Shown here: in pieces, positions 37,584 to 47,843 of the stretch
Layout: the number at the start of each line of letters is the position of its first letter
How positions within the stretch are numbered: the first letter of the stretch is position 1
Source: Dongshaea marina
Lineage (GTDB): Bacteria > Pseudomonadota > Gammaproteobacteria > Enterobacterales > Aeromonadaceae
Direction: 5' to 3'
Assembly (NCBI RefSeq): GCF_003072645.1
Contig: NZ_CP028897.1
Span: forward strand, 374,001 to 438,000
DNA: 64,000 nt
Translations under genes and position numbers: made by a program
The notes under the pieces: model-generated
The model's database searches: none
What the model was told of the DNA's origin: nothing
What the model saw: only the letters and a program-made list of their open reading frames with translations

Positions 37584-38176
37584 CAGTAATCATCCTGTCT
37601 TGGAAAGAGCGAGCGATCGATGAGATCGCAGAAACAGTGGATGCTGAATTGGTGGAGCTCATGGATTCTGGCGGTTGAGCTCGATGGTACCCGGATCTCG
37701 ACGTCATTGGGGCCCAACAGTCCGGCCATTTCTCCACCGTCACGGCCGCTGAGGGCGATGATGGTCATATCCCGGCTCAAGGCGGCCTTGGCCGCATTGA
37801 GGATGCTGGGGCTGTGGCCGGTCGAGGTAATGGTTAGCAGAATATCCCCCTGTTGACCCAGGGCCCTGATCTGCTTGGCATAGCATTCGCTAAACTCTTC
37901 ATCGGTGGCGATGGCCGAGATGGTGGTACTGTCGGAGCTCAGCGACATCGCCGGCAGGCTTGGACGCTGTGCATCGTAGCGATTGATCAGCAAGGAGGCC
38001 AGTAGCTGGCTCAGAGCCGCAGAGCCACCGTTACCACAGGTCAGGATCTTGTTGCCGTTTAGCAGGCAATGCACCATCATGGAGGCGGCGCGCTCCAGGG
38101 GGGCCGCCAGCGCTTCAGCGGCGGCTATCTTGGTTTGAATACTTTCAGTAAAGCTTTGTTTAATCCATTCCTGCAT
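37583..38176 (-). CDS. diaA: DnaA initiator-associating protein DiaA
   Basis: SIS-domain tetramer that binds DnaA and promotes timely initiation of replication. 197 residues: [20 protein letters not shown] and the sugar-isomerase-like core [19 protein letters not shown] are seen. It also resembles phosphoheptose isomerase GmhA, but its place between yraN and dolP supports DiaA. Confidence 0.94.
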   Translation of the reverse strand: MQEWIKQSFTESIQTKIAAAEALAAPLERAASMMVHCLLNGNKILTCGNGGSAALSQLLASLLINRYDAQRPSLPAMSLSSDSTTISAIATDEEFSECYAKQIRALGQQGDILLTITSTGHSPSILNAAKAALSRDMTIIALSGRDGGEMAGLLGPNDVEIRVPSSSTARIHELHQFSIHCFCDLIDRSLFPRQDDY

Positions 38177-38185
38177 GAGTTCTCC

Positions 38186-38542
38186 TCAAAAGGCGTTCTG
38201 AATCCATTCAATATCACCAGATTGTGCGCTAAATGCGACGACATCGAAACGGTATAATTGCTTATGCTCATTCAGCCCCTGCTGTTGCAGATAGAACTGA
38301 GCCGCTCGACGAATTTTTTGCTGCTTGGCGGGGGTTACGGATGCCAGGGCTCCCCCAAAACTATCGCTGGCACGATAACGGACCTCGACAAAGATCAGCG
38401 TCGAGCCAGACTCCATGATGAGGTCCAGCTCTCCACTGCGGCAGCCATAGTTTTTCGTCCGCAGCTTCAGCCCCTGAGATCTTAAATAATCGATCGCCTT
38501 TTTTTCAAACGCTTCGCCCAGTTGGCGACTACTGAGCGTCAT
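38186..38542 (-). CDS. yraN: UPF0102 family protein YraN
   Basis: Small nuclease-fold (PD-(D/E)XK-like) protein of unknown function. ATG 38542 gives 118 residues beginning MTLSSRQLGEAFE. The restriction-nuclease-like motif is GELDLIM with FVEVRYR. It overlaps the end of lpoA by 14 bases; an upstream in-frame start (38581) would lie deeper inside lpoA. Confidence 0.92.
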   Translation of the reverse strand: MTLSSRQLGEAFEKKAIDYLRSQGLKLRTKNYGCRSGELDLIMESGSTLIFVEVRYRASDSFGGALASVTPAKQQKIRRAAQFYLQQQGLNEHKQLYRFDVVAFSAQSGDIEWIQNAF

Positions 38543-40385
38543 CGCTTGCCGTATCCTGCTGATCGACAACCAGCCGACCATTTTCGTAGTGGGCCCACAT
38601 CAGTTGGCGCTGCACCACTCCCTGTGAATCGACCGTAAGATCTCCGGTGAGCCCCTGGACACTGTATTGAGGGAGCTGGCGTAGCTGTGCCAGGCGCTCC
38701 ACCAGTGACAGTGAATCATAGCCCAGGGCAAACAACCTGAGCTGATTGCTGGTCAGGGTCGGCCAGAGGTGACGCACCCTAGCCATCAGGGATGGATCCT
38801 GTGAAAGCAGCCAGGGCATCTCGCTAAGCTGCATCTTGTTCATCTCTTCGACCGATTTGAGGGCCTGTTGACTGAGTCGGCTCATTGAGCTGGCATAAAC
38901 CGGGATCGGCTTTGCATAGGGGCTGACACTCACGTCGATAAAGGGCTTGACCAGCAGGGTGTTAGCGGGAGAGGAGATGAGATAGATCGCATCTGTGTCC
39001 CGGCGGCTACGTGCCTCATCCTTGAGTTTGAGGCCTGTCAGGCGCTTGATATCACGAATTCGCTGTTTGCTATCGCTGACCCCAAGGATCTGCTGAACCG
39101 TTTGCTGGATCTGCTGCTGGTTATCAAAGCTTGCGATCTCAACCTCCTGGTGACTCAACTCCTGCCAGCGCTGCTCAAAGGCCTTGGACATCCTCTGGCC
39201 GAGCTGATCTTTAGCCGCGATTATGATTGGGTGACGGTGCCCATCCTGCCAGATCTTGTTAGCCCCCTGGACTGCCTCGCCTTCGGGAGAGAGGCCGAAA
39301 TAGAAGAGTTGCTCCGACTCCTTAAGTTGTTCGGGTTGATTAAGGGCGAGCTCGGGAATCGTTTGGTTGATCTCGGTAAACAGCTCAACCCGGTTCTTGT
39401 CCAGGGGGCCTAACACAAACTGCATCCCATCTGTGGTTAACTGCTGGTACAGAGCCTGGAGATCCTGGGTATTGCTGTCGTAAAAATGCAGTTCACCAGC
39501 GTGGTGGGTATTCTTATAAGCCATCAGGATGCCGTTTTGCATGATCTCACCCTGGGGGGCCAGGGGACCGGTCAGGGGAAGCAGCACGGCAATTTTTTTC
39601 GGTACAAAGGCTTCAATACTCAGCAGCTGATCCAGATTAGCGGGCATATTCTCCAGCGCCGGGTGTCCGGGGAATGTCTGCTTCCACTCCTGGAGCTTTT
39701 GGATCAGTACGACAGGTTGTGCTCCATACTGGTTGAGTGTTGCTGCCAGCTCAAACCAGCCAGTTGTCACATCCGGAGCTGGAGCGGTTTCAGCGGCCCG
39801 CAGGGTGAAAGGCGTGAACTGATTTAGCAGGCGCCATATTCTCTCCTGTAAGTCTTTTTTAGCTGCGGGAACCGAGGTGAGCTGATCTTGTTGGATCAGG
39901 GCTCTGGCGGCCCCGAGCTGATCCCCTTGCTGCTGTTTGAGTTGCGCCTGCAAGCGATAAAACTCACGTTGTTCTGCAGCAGGAAGGTCAGCTGACTGGA
40001 GCTCATCAAGTTGTTGGCTGGCTTTCTCAGGGAGCTGTTCGAAGAGAGCGAGCTGGGTCTGTAGCAAAGCAAGTTGCTGCTTTTGCTGCGGGCTAAGCGT
40101 TCCGGTTTGCTCCGAGGCTGCCAGCAGCGAGCGGGCTCTGGAGAGCTCGCCTCGGATCAGCGAGGAACGAATCGCCAGTAGCTGCCAGCTGGATTTAAGC
40201 TCAGGGGTGCTGGCTTTGACCTGCTGCTGCAGGTAGGTCTGCGGTGCCAGCGCCTTGGAGTCGAACAGTGCGGGCGGTTGATCGGGTTTGAGTGCTCCCA
40301 TCTGTGAGGCACAGCCACTGATAAAGATCACCAGTGCCATCACCAGCAGTCGTGTTACACTTCTGTTCCTGTTAAAACGATTCAA
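38529..40385 (-). CDS. lpoA: Penicillin-binding protein activator LpoA
   Basis: Outer-membrane lipoprotein that activates the peptidoglycan synthase PBP1A. The start is best at TTG 40385: AGGGG lies seven bases upstream and it gives a proper lipoprotein signal (MNRFNRNRS, a hydrophobic stretch, then ISGC). ATG 40445 would put about 20 odd residues before it and has no ribosome site. About 618 residues: an N-terminal TPR-like helical part (about 30-270) and a C-terminal periplasmic-binding-protein fold (from KKIAVLLPLTGPLAPQGE). Divergent from rsmI as in E. coli. Confidence 0.92.
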   Translation of the reverse strand: MNRFNRNRSVTRLLVMALVIFISGCASQMGALKPDQPPALFDSKALAPQTYLQQQVKASTPELKSSWQLLAIRSSLIRGELSRARSLLAASEQTGTLSPQQKQQLALLQTQLALFEQLPEKASQQLDELQSADLPAAEQREFYRLQAQLKQQQGDQLGAARALIQQDQLTSVPAAKKDLQERIWRLLNQFTPFTLRAAETAPAPDVTTGWFELAATLNQYGAQPVVLIQKLQEWKQTFPGHPALENMPANLDQLLSIEAFVPKKIAVLLPLTGPLAPQGEIMQNGILMAYKNTHHAGELHFYDSNTQDLQALYQQLTTDGMQFVLGPLDKNRVELFTEINQTIPELALNQPEQLKESEQLFYFGLSPEGEAVQGANKIWQDGHRHPIIIAAKDQLGQRMSKAFEQRWQELSHQEVEIASFDNQQQIQQTVQQILGVSDSKQRIRDIKRLTGLKLKDEARSRRDTDAIYLISSPANTLLVKPFIDVSVSPYAKPIPVYASSMSRLSQQALKSVEEMNKMQLSEMPWLLSQDPSLMARVRHLWPTLTSNQLRLFALGYDSLSLVERLAQLRQLPQYSVQGLTGDLTVDSQGVVQRQLMWAHYENGRLVVDQQDTASDDAQ

Positions 40386-40465
40386 TCTAGATCCCCTGCC
40401 CGGTATGCGAAGCCCTATTTTAATCGGCTGAAGTAAGGGACACAATTACTAAGAGAGACAAACCC

Positions 40466-41305
40466 ATGAGTGATGCTGCGATCCTTTATATAGTGCCGAC
40501 TCCAATCGGTAATCTTGAGGATATTACTCTGCGTGCCCTGCAAACCCTCAAAGAGGTTTCACTGATTGCGGCGGAGGATACCCGGCATACAGGCAAATTG
40601 CTGAGCCACTACAGCATCAAAACCCCGACTTTCTCACTGCATGATCATAATGAGCAGCAAAAGTCCCAGCTGCTGGTGAATAAACTCAAAGAGGGGCTGT
40701 CGATTGCCCTGGTCTCGGATGCCGGAACGCCGCTGATCAGTGACCCCGGTTACCACCTGGTCCAGGCGTGTCGCCAGGCGGGGATGAAGGTGGTGCCTCT
40801 TCCCGGCGCCTGTGCTGCGATCACAGCCCTGAGTGCGGCGGGATTGCCGACCGATCGTTTCGGCTTTGAAGGGTTCTTGCCGGTTAAGAGTAAGGCCCTT
40901 GAGGATAAGCTCAACTCAATTAAGGATGAGCCACGCACTCTGATCTTTTACGAGTCACCACGTCGCCTCAAGGCTACGGTTGCCAGGATGGTTGAGGTGT
41001 TGGGTAGTGGACGTCGTCTGGTGGTAGCCCGTGAGTTGACCAAGTGTTTTGAGACCATCACCAACCTGCCCGCAGGTGAGCTTTTGAGTTATCTCGAAGA
41101 GGACGAGGTGAATAGCAAGGGAGAGATAGTGCTGATGGTCGAAGGGGCTAGCAAAGCTCAGGACGCTCTGTCTCAAGAGGTGATCAACACCCTGACACTG
41201 CTTTACGCTGAGCTTCCCTTGAAGAAGGCCGCAGCACTGACAGCCTCAATTCATGGGGTGAAGAAGAATGCCCTCTACCAGTATGGGCTCGAACATTTAG
41301 GCTAG
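40466..41305 (+). CDS. rsmI: 16S rRNA (cytidine(1402)-2'-O)-methyltransferase RsmI
   Basis: Adds the 2'-O-methyl group to C1402 in the ribosomal decoding centre. 279 residues, TP-methylase fold: [47 protein letters not shown] and [12 protein letters not shown]. Divergent from lpoA. Confidence 0.97.
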   Translation: MSDAAILYIVPTPIGNLEDITLRALQTLKEVSLIAAEDTRHTGKLLSHYSIKTPTFSLHDHNEQQKSQLLVNKLKEGLSIALVSDAGTPLISDPGYHLVQACRQAGMKVVPLPGACAAITALSAAGLPTDRFGFEGFLPVKSKALEDKLNSIKDEPRTLIFYESPRRLKATVARMVEVLGSGRRLVVARELTKCFETITNLPAGELLSYLEEDEVNSKGEIVLMVEGASKAQDALSQEVINTLTLLYAELPLKKAAALTASIHGVKKNALYQYGLEHLG

Positions 41306-41647
41306 GCTGCTAAGCGTTATTGTCCATATGCTTATGCTGTTGTTCTTGGTTTGCCACGCAGTGGCAAACCGTGTCGGGGGTGCCGATGTATATGGATATG
41401 CGAATGCAACGATAACCAGGGATGGTGTTAGTTGCCGATAGCACATTACTTTTGTATCGCCAAAAGTAATCAAAATCTCACTCCGCGCGATGCATTTATC
41501 ATCCCTGATAAATCTCACCAGCTCGATATCCTATCTCGCGCTATGTTACTCCGCGAGTAACTTCGCCCATGGCTCAAGTACTCCATAGTACAGATGAAAA
41601 TGGCCAATGTATTTTGATCTATGGAGTATTAGGCTGGTGGCTTTTGA
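41306..41647. other. Gene-free spacer with an array of perfect hairpins
   Basis: No gene is supported. Between 41349 and 41638 lie five perfect inverted repeats of differing sequence: 41349-41371 (GGTTTGCCAC/GTGGCAAACC, loop GCA), 41445-41470 (ATTACTTTTG/CAAAAGTAAT, loop of 6), 41494-41513 (ATTTATCA/TGATAAAT), 41545-41561 (GTTACTC/GAGTAAC) and 41579-41638 (TACTCCATAG/CTATGGAGTA, 40-base loop). The first may act as an rsmI 3' hairpin, but it has no T run. Confidence 0.6.
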
Positions 41648-41676
41648 TTGTATTTGAGCGGGGGCTTTGTTAGTAT
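41648..41676 (+). promoter_or_regulatory. rnpB promoter
   Basis: TTGTAT (41648-41653), a 17-base spacer, TAGTAT (41671-41676). The mature RNA 5' end expected about ten bases downstream matches. Confidence 0.7.
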
Positions 41677-41685
41677 CCTCCGGCT

Positions 41686-42036
<351 letters not shown>

Positions 42037-42047
42037 ACTCCTTCTAT

Positions 42048-42067
42048 GATCCTAAGGCCTTGGGATC
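42048..42067. repeat. Inverted repeat between rnpB and the DUF2158 gene
   Basis: GATCCTAAGG (42048-42057) and CCTTGGGATC (42058-42067) pair with one G-T. It lies 12 bases after rnpB and covers the last codons and stop of the convergent gene. No T run follows on either strand, so termination is uncertain. Confidence 0.4.
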
Positions 42068-42381
42068 AGGGGATCATCTATATGGTGGTCGTACTCTTCA
42101 TCATCGGGATCAGGTTCCAGCAAGTGGGAGACATCATCCTCCCCACGCCGATAATTTCCATCATCCGACATGCCCATTTCGACCAGGATCTCATTGGTCA
42201 GTTCCAGCGCAGGCGCGGCAAAATGTTCTTTGGAGACCTCGGCGGCAGTATCAGAGGTGAACCAGCTACAGTAGTATTGCTTCACATTATTGTGTTCGTG
42301 AGGGTAACTGCCGGTGACCGTCATGGCCGGGCCACCGCTCTTGAGGCGGACCACATCGCCAATTTTAAACTCCTGTGCCAT
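42052..42381 (-). CDS. DUF2158 (YodC-like) protein with acidic tail
   Basis: 109 residues. The first 55 match the small YodC family of unknown function (FKIGDVVRLKSGGPAMTV, then YYCSWF), which is normally about 60-70 residues. The last 45 are an acidic, probably disordered tail (GEDDVSHLLEPDPDDEEYDHH) not usual in the family. Start ATG 42381, with AAGGAG about six bases upstream. Convergent with rnpB. Confidence 0.85.
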   Translation of the reverse strand: MAQEFKIGDVVRLKSGGPAMTVTGSYPHEHNNVKQYYCSWFTSDTAAEVSKEHFAAPALELTNEILVEMGMSDDGNYRRGEDDVSHLLEPDPDDEEYDHHIDDPLIPRP

Positions 42382-42798
42382 GCTTGCTCCTTGACCACAA
42401 AGATCCCTGTGCTTTTTTTATCCTAAGCCTTTCTGATGAATTCGGCTAGATTGTTCACCCCTAACTTGCGGTTTTTTCCACGGATTATCCGCCCGGGATA
42501 GTTCCATAACTTTTGACCCTGGGTTATCATTTCGCGTTTGATTTTCCACCCCGGGTGCAGGAAAGGTCAGGAGTTGCCTCAACCGATTCAGGTTATTTTA
42601 TTTGAGAAACTGTGTTTTTCAATTGGCTCCCTGTGAGGGTTCATCAACCTCTCAAGCCTTGTCTCGGCTGGTTTTCGGGAAAGATTTGCATGAAAAATAG
42701 GCATTTTTTTGTTCTGTTTTCTCTCGCTAAATCAAGCAAATGAAGCGAACTCTTGCAAAATCACGGTGAAAACTACGGGAACATGCAGCCTTCTTTCC
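42382..42798. other. Long spacer upstream of the dcw cluster
   Basis: About 415 bases with no supported gene. It carries the promoter side of the minus-strand DUF2158 gene and the upstream control region of mraZ. Long untranslated regions here are common in gammaproteobacteria. Confidence 0.5.
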
Positions 42799-42827
42799 TT
42801 GCAAAGGGGTAATGTGCTCCTTACACT
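42799..42827 (+). promoter_or_regulatory. Promoter of the mraZ-dcw operon
   Basis: TTGCAA (42799-42804), a 17-base spacer, TACACT (42822-42827). Initiation near 42835 would put the MraZ repeats at the very start of the transcript. Confidence 0.7.
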
Positions 42828-42837
42828 TTAGTCAAAG

Positions 42838-42882
42838 TGGGAAAAAGTGGATCTTGGTGGTTAAAAGTAGATCCCTGGGGCG
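42838..42882 (+). promoter_or_regulatory. MraZ operator: five TGGGN-like repeats at 10-bp spacing
   Basis: TGGGA (42838), TGGAT (42848), TGGTT (42858), TAGAT (42868) and GGGCG (42878) are each separated by five bases, so all lie on one face of the DNA. MraZ in E. coli binds three TGGGN repeats spaced the same way and represses the cluster. The first repeat is consensus and the rest degrade toward the start codon. Confidence 0.75.
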
Positions 42883-42887
42883 GAAAA

Positions 42888-43346
42888 ATGCTTAGAGGTG
42901 CACAGGCGGTAACTCTCGATGCAAAAGGTCGGCTGGCGATGCCGACCCGTTATCGTGAGTGGCTGCGTAGCGACAGCGAGAATTTGCTGGTGTGCACCAT
43001 AGACATCAATCACCCCTGTTTGCTGCTTTACCCCATGTATGAGTGGGAAGCGATAGAACGCAAGCTGCGCTCACTATCGAGTATGAATCCAATGGAGCGC
43101 CGCCTGCAACGCCTGTTGCTGGGTCATGCAACCGAATGTGAACTGGATAATAATGGCCGGATGTTGATCAGTGGTCCGCTGCGTCAACACGCAGGGCTGG
43201 GACGCAAGGTGATGCTTGTGGGTCAGCTGAATAAGTTTGAACTGTGGGATGAAGCTCGCTGGCAGCAGCAGGTAGCAGACGATATAGAACTGCTTCCGGA
43301 TGCTGATTGGAGCTCATCAGAGCGATTGCAAGATTTTTCACTTTAA
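42888..43346 (+). CDS. mraZ: Transcriptional regulator MraZ
   Basis: AbrB-like DNA-binding protein that represses its own cluster. ATG 42888, after GGGGCGG, gives 152 residues: two SpoVT/AbrB-like repeats, [20 protein letters not shown] and [20 protein letters not shown]. An upstream in-frame extension would run through its own operator and is not used. Confidence 0.96.
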   Translation: MLRGAQAVTLDAKGRLAMPTRYREWLRSDSENLLVCTIDINHPCLLLYPMYEWEAIERKLRSLSSMNPMERRLQRLLLGHATECELDNNGRMLISGPLRQHAGLGRKVMLVGQLNKFELWDEARWQQQVADDIELLPDADWSSSERLQDFSL

Positions 43347-43353
43347 GAACAAG

Positions 43354-44295
43354 ATGACTGAACAACAATATTTGCATAAGACTGTCCTGTTGCATGAAGC
43401 GGTAGATGGACTGTCTATTAAAGAGGATGGAACCTATATTGACGGCACCTTCGGCCGTGGTGGCCACTCGCGCCTTATCCTCGAGCAACTTGGGCCCAAT
43501 GGCCGTTTGATTGCGATCGATCGTGACCCACAGGCGATCGCCGAGGCACAAAAGATTGATGATCCCCGCTTTGAGATTGTGCACGGTGCATTTTCCGAGC
43601 TGGCCAGCTATGTGGCCGAGCGGGGACTGACCGGCAAGATCGATGGTGTGCTGCTGGATCTGGGAGTCTCCTCACCTCAGCTTGATGATGCCGAGCGCGG
43701 CTTTAGCTTCATGAATGATGGCCCTCTGGATATGCGGATGGACTCCAGCAAGGGTGAGACTGCAGCGGACTGGCTGGCTTACGCTGAAGCGGAAGATATC
43801 GCCAGAGTGCTGAAAGAGTATGGCGAGGAGCGCTTTGCCAAGCGGATCGCCCGCGGCATAGTACGCCACCGTGAGGAGCAGGTTTTAGAGCGCACCGGGC
43901 AGCTGGCAAGTCTCATCGCAGAGGTGAGCCCGACCCGTGAGCGGCATAAGCATCCGGCGACCCGTAGTTTTCAGGCGATCCGTATCCATATCAATGGTGA
44001 GCTTGAGCAGATTGATGAGGCGCTGGAGGCGGCACTCAAGGTGCTGGCTTCCGAGGGGCGGCTGTCGGTGATTAGCTTCCACTCCCTTGAAGATCGCCGG
44101 GTGAAGCGCTTTATCCGCAAGCATGAAAAAGGGATTGAGCCACCTCCGGGCCTGCCTCTGACCGAACAGCAGATGAACCAGGGACGCTCCTTGCGCTCAA
44201 TTGGCAAGGCGCGTAAGCCCAGTGAGCAAGAGATAGAGCAGAATGTGCGGGCCAGAAGCTCGGTGTTACGAATTGCTGAGAGACTGGTGTTTTAA
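43354..44295 (+). CDS. rsmH: 16S rRNA (cytosine(1402)-N4)-methyltransferase RsmH
   Basis: Adds the N4-methyl group to C1402, the same nucleotide modified by RsmI. ATG 43354 gives 313 residues. Seen: [13 protein letters not shown], the SAM motif [33 protein letters not shown] and [15 protein letters not shown]. It starts eight bases after mraZ. Confidence 0.97.
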   Translation: MTEQQYLHKTVLLHEAVDGLSIKEDGTYIDGTFGRGGHSRLILEQLGPNGRLIAIDRDPQAIAEAQKIDDPRFEIVHGAFSELASYVAERGLTGKIDGVLLDLGVSSPQLDDAERGFSFMNDGPLDMRMDSSKGETAADWLAYAEAEDIARVLKEYGEERFAKRIARGIVRHREEQVLERTGQLASLIAEVSPTRERHKHPATRSFQAIRIHINGELEQIDEALEAALKVLASEGRLSVISFHSLEDRRVKRFIRKHEKGIEPPPGLPLTEQQMNQGRSLRSIGKARKPSEQEIEQNVRARSSVLRIAERLVF

Positions 44296-44307
44296 CCGGG
44301 AGAGAAC

Positions 44308-44622
44308 ATGGCTGAGCAAAGGATCAACCTGACACGGGAGATACTCAGTGACCTGCTACGGCATAAGGTGCAGCTGATATTGGTTGTGCTGGTGTTGGTG
44401 GCGGCATTTTCAGTCATCGTCATCACCAACCAGACCCGGATCGCCATAAGTCAGCAAAATAAGCAGCTGATGCACCAGGACAAGCTGGATGATGAGTGGC
44501 GGCATCTTCTGCTGGAAGATAGTGCATTGGCGGAGCATTCGCGGATCAGTTTTATCGCGCGAACCAAGCTTCAGATGGTGCGACCGGCACCCAAACAGGA
44601 ACGGATCATTACTGAGCGATGA
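44308..44622 (+). CDS. ftsL: Cell division protein FtsL
   Basis: Bitopic divisome protein that, with FtsB and FtsQ, activates FtsWI. 104 residues: cytoplasmic N-tail, one membrane span (about 19-38, LILVVLVLVAAFSVIVITN) and a periplasmic leucine-rich coiled coil. It overlaps ftsI by four bases. Confidence 0.94.
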   Translation: MAEQRINLTREILSDLLRHKVQLILVVLVLVAAFSVIVITNQTRIAISQQNKQLMHQDKLDDEWRHLLLEDSALAEHSRISFIARTKLQMVRPAPKQERIITER

Positions 44623-46378
44623 AGTATCAGGGACGAACCAAGAAGCAAAAACCGGTTCTCAGCCAGTGGCGCTTTGCCACGGTCGGGGCCGGGATTGCGC
44701 TGCTGTTTATAGTTCTTGTGGCTCGGACCGCCTATATCCAGGTGGTTGAACCGGATCAGTTGCGTTACCAGGGAGATCTGCGCTCGCTGCGGATTACCAC
44801 CACCGAAGCCCAGCGCGGGATGATCGAGGATCGCAACGGCGAAGTGCTGGCGGTCTCGGTTCCTGTCGAAACCGTATGGGCCGATCCCAAGCTGGTGCAT
44901 GATAAGGGCTCTCTGCAGCATAAGGCGGCCTGGCAGGCGCTGGCCGACGTGCTGGATGACTCTTATGACAGCCTGTATGACAAGGTCAAAAATCCTAAGA
45001 AGCGCTTTGTCTATCTCAAGCGGCAGGTCTCTTCGGCGGTAGCCGACTATATCCGTAAGCTCAAGCTGCCGGGAATCTACTTAAGACCCGAGTCCCGCCG
45101 CTTCTATCCGACCGGTGAGATCAATGCCCAGCTGGTCGGGCTGACCAATATCGATGATAAGGGGATCGCCGGTATTGAGCTTAGCTATAACCAGTGGCTT
45201 GCAGGCAGTGCTACTGAGCGCAGGGTACGCAAGGATCGCCTGGGTCATGTGATCGAGAATATGGGAGTGGTGCGCGAGGGTAAAAAGCCCCATCAACTGA
45301 CCCTGAGTATCGATCAACGCATTCAGTCGATGGCCTATAAGGCGCTTAAGCGGGCCACCGCGTACAATCAGGCAACCTCTGCCTCTTTGGTGATGATCAA
45401 GGTCAATACAGGTGAGATCCTGGCGATGGCCAATACTCCCTCCTATAACCCGAATAATCGCTCTGATTATCGAAGCTTCAGGGCCCGGGATCGCGCCATC
45501 ACAGACGCCTATGAACCGGGCTCGACTCTCAAGCCTCTGATCATGGTCAGTGCTCTGGAGCACAAGGTGGTTGAGCCGGATTCCATCATAGATACCTCCC
45601 CGGGCTGGCTGTACCTTGGGGCACAGCGGGTCTCCGACGAGGGACATAACTACGGTAAGATCACCCTGGGTCAAATCCTTGAGCACTCCTCCAACATGGG
45701 GATGACCAAGATTGCCCTCAGGGAAACGCCGCAGCAGATGCTCAGTACCCTGTATAACCTTGGAATTGGCAATACCACGGGGGTGGGGCTCACCGGAGAG
45801 GCCGCGGGGTTCATGCCGCAGCGGCGCCGCTGGTCCAAGTTTGAGCAGGCGACCCTCTCATTTGGTTATGGGGTGACGGTCACTCCCCTCCAGCTCGCCT
45901 ATGCCTACTCGATATTGGGTAATGGCGGCATTCGTTATCCACTGAGCATCCTCAAGCTCAATAAGGCCCCCAGGGGGAGCGGGTGGTGCCCCAGCGCGAT
46001 GCCGATGAAGTGGTCAAGATGCTGGAGAAAGTAATATCCGGCGGAACCGGGACAAAAGCTGCTGTTCCGGGCTACCTTGTCGCAGGAAAAACCGGTACGG
46101 CCCGAAAAGCGGTTGCAGGGGGCTATGGAAATGACTATGTTGCTCTGTTTGCCGGGCTAGCGCCCGCGTCCAACCCGCAGCTGGCGATGGCGGTCGTGGT
46201 CAATGATCCCAAGGGGGATCGTTACTATGGCGGTCAGGTTGCAGCACCCGTATTTTCAGAAGTGATGAGTGGCGCCTTGCAGTTATTGAATATTCCACCC
46301 GATGCCGAGCCTGCTGGTGGCGAGGGTAGTAAAATGCGATTTGTTAAGCATGAGGAGGTTAAAGATGCTCATGCTTGA
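44619..46378 (+). CDS. ftsI: Peptidoglycan D,D-transpeptidase FtsI (PBP3), interrupted by a one-base frameshift
   Basis: Septal cross-linking enzyme. Seen in order: a membrane helix (about 22-40), a PBP dimerisation domain, catalytic Ser302 in GSTLKPL, SSN (EHSSNMG) and, in the second frame, KTGT (VAGKTGTARKA). The first frame ends wrongly at about 46034. The second frame carries VVPQRDADEVVKMLEKV onward. Adding one base to the C run 45967-45971 or the adjacent G run 45973-45977 joins them into a normal protein of about 586 residues. The gene is essential, so an assembly error is far more likely than a true break. Confidence 0.93.
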
Positions 46379-47843
46379 TGATCTCCTCAGACCCTGGGGA
46401 GTAATAGCACCTAACCGAGAGGTTCAGAACATAACACTGGACAGTCGTACTCTCCAACCGGGGGAGCTATTTTTGGCGGTCCGAGGCCATGAAGTTGATG
46501 GTCGTAACTATATAACATCTGCCATCGGTAAAGGAGCGAGTGCTGTCGTTGTGGAGTGTGATTCACATCAGCAGCATGGGTCATGCGAAGTACGTGACGG
46601 GGTCCCCTGCCTGTCGTTCTGGCAACTTTCAATGCATCTGTCTGCGATTGCCGCCCGCTTTTATGGGCAGCCTGCAGAACAGATGGCAGTCGTGGGAGTC
46701 ACCGGAACCAATGGTAAGAGCACCATCTCTCATCTGGTTGCGAACTGGTGTCAGCTCTTGGGGCAGCAGTCAGCCGTGATGGGCACGTTGGGCAATGGCT
46801 TGTGGCAAAAGATAAGGCCCGGGACAAATACCACTGCCAGTGCAGTTGAGTGCCAGCAGTTGCTGGCGCAGTTTGTCAAACAAAGGGTCGATGTAGTGGC
46901 AATGGAGGTCTCATCCCACGGACTGGATCAGTTTCGGGTAGATGGGATCCCGTTTCGGGTCGCGGTCTTCAGCAATCTCAGCCGCGATCACCTCGATTAT
47001 CACGGGGATTTGCAAAGCTATGCAGAGGCAAAAAGCCGGCTGTTTAGCTTTAGCTCCGTTGAACATCGGGTGATCAATGCTGACGATCTGCTGGGCCGCG
47101 GTTTGATTCAACAATATCCACAATCTATCGCTTATTCGCTAAAAGGCCGGCCTTTGGCACACCCGGGAGATTCAATCTGGGTTGAGGCTATAGAATTTAG
47201 CGATTCTGGCTTTTGCGCCCGGATCGGCTCCTCATTTGGTCGGGGTGAGCTCAAGGTTCCCTTGCTGGGTGAGTTTAATGTTGAAAATGTTCTGGCAGCC
47301 CTGGGCTCAATGCTGGCCCTTGGTTATGAATGGAATGCTCTGTTAGATGTGGCGCCACGGTTGATGGCGGTGTCTGGACGGATGGAGCTGTTCTCCTCTG
47401 AAAACCATCCCGCCATGGTGGTGGATTATGCCCACACCCCGGATGCGCTGCATAAGGCGTTGCTTGCGGTTCGCCAGCACTGCAGGGGGACCCTGTGGTG
47501 TATTTTTGGCTGCGGCGGGGACAGGGACAGGGGCAAGCGTTCACAGATGATGGCGTTGGCCGAGGAGCATGCAGACAGGGTGGTGGTAACCGATGACAAC
47601 CCACGCCGCGAGTCACCCGGGCAGATCGTGTCTGAGATACTGGCCGGAGCAGACAAGCCGGAGCGGGTGCAGGTGATTCATCAGCGTGATCAGGCGATCC
47701 GCTGGGCCTTTGAGCAGGCGGCGAAGGATGATCTGATCCTGGTTGCCGGCAAGGGCCATGAAGATTATCAGATAGTAGGAGATAAGGTGCTCGATTTTAG
47801 TGACCGCCAGTGGGTCAGAGAGCTTCAGGAGAGTCAGTCATGA
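46365..47843 (+). CDS. murE: UDP-MurNAc-tripeptide synthetase MurE, meso-diaminopimelate type
   Basis: Adds meso-diaminopimelate to UDP-MurNAc-L-Ala-D-Glu. ATG 46365, six bases after GGAGG, gives 492 residues. The ATP loop is GVTGTNGKSTISH, and TTASAVECQQ follows. The DDNPRRE motif marks diaminopimelate, not lysine, specificity. It overlaps the end of ftsI by 14 bases and murF by four. Confidence 0.97.
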   Translation: MLMLDDLLRPWGVIAPNREVQNITLDSRTLQPGELFLAVRGHEVDGRNYITSAIGKGASAVVVECDSHQQHGSCEVRDGVPCLSFWQLSMHLSAIAARFYGQPAEQMAVVGVTGTNGKSTISHLVANWCQLLGQQSAVMGTLGNGLWQKIRPGTNTTASAVECQQLLAQFVKQRVDVVAMEVSSHGLDQFRVDGIPFRVAVFSNLSRDHLDYHGDLQSYAEAKSRLFSFSSVEHRVINADDLLGRGLIQQYPQSIAYSLKGRPLAHPGDSIWVEAIEFSDSGFCARIGSSFGRGELKVPLLGEFNVENVLAALGSMLALGYEWNALLDVAPRLMAVSGRMELFSSENHPAMVVDYAHTPDALHKALLAVRQHCRGTLWCIFGCGGDRDRGKRSQMMALAEEHADRVVVTDDNPRRESPGQIVSEILAGADKPERVQVIHQRDQAIRWAFEQAAKDDLILVAGKGHEDYQIVGDKVLDFSDRQWVRELQESQS

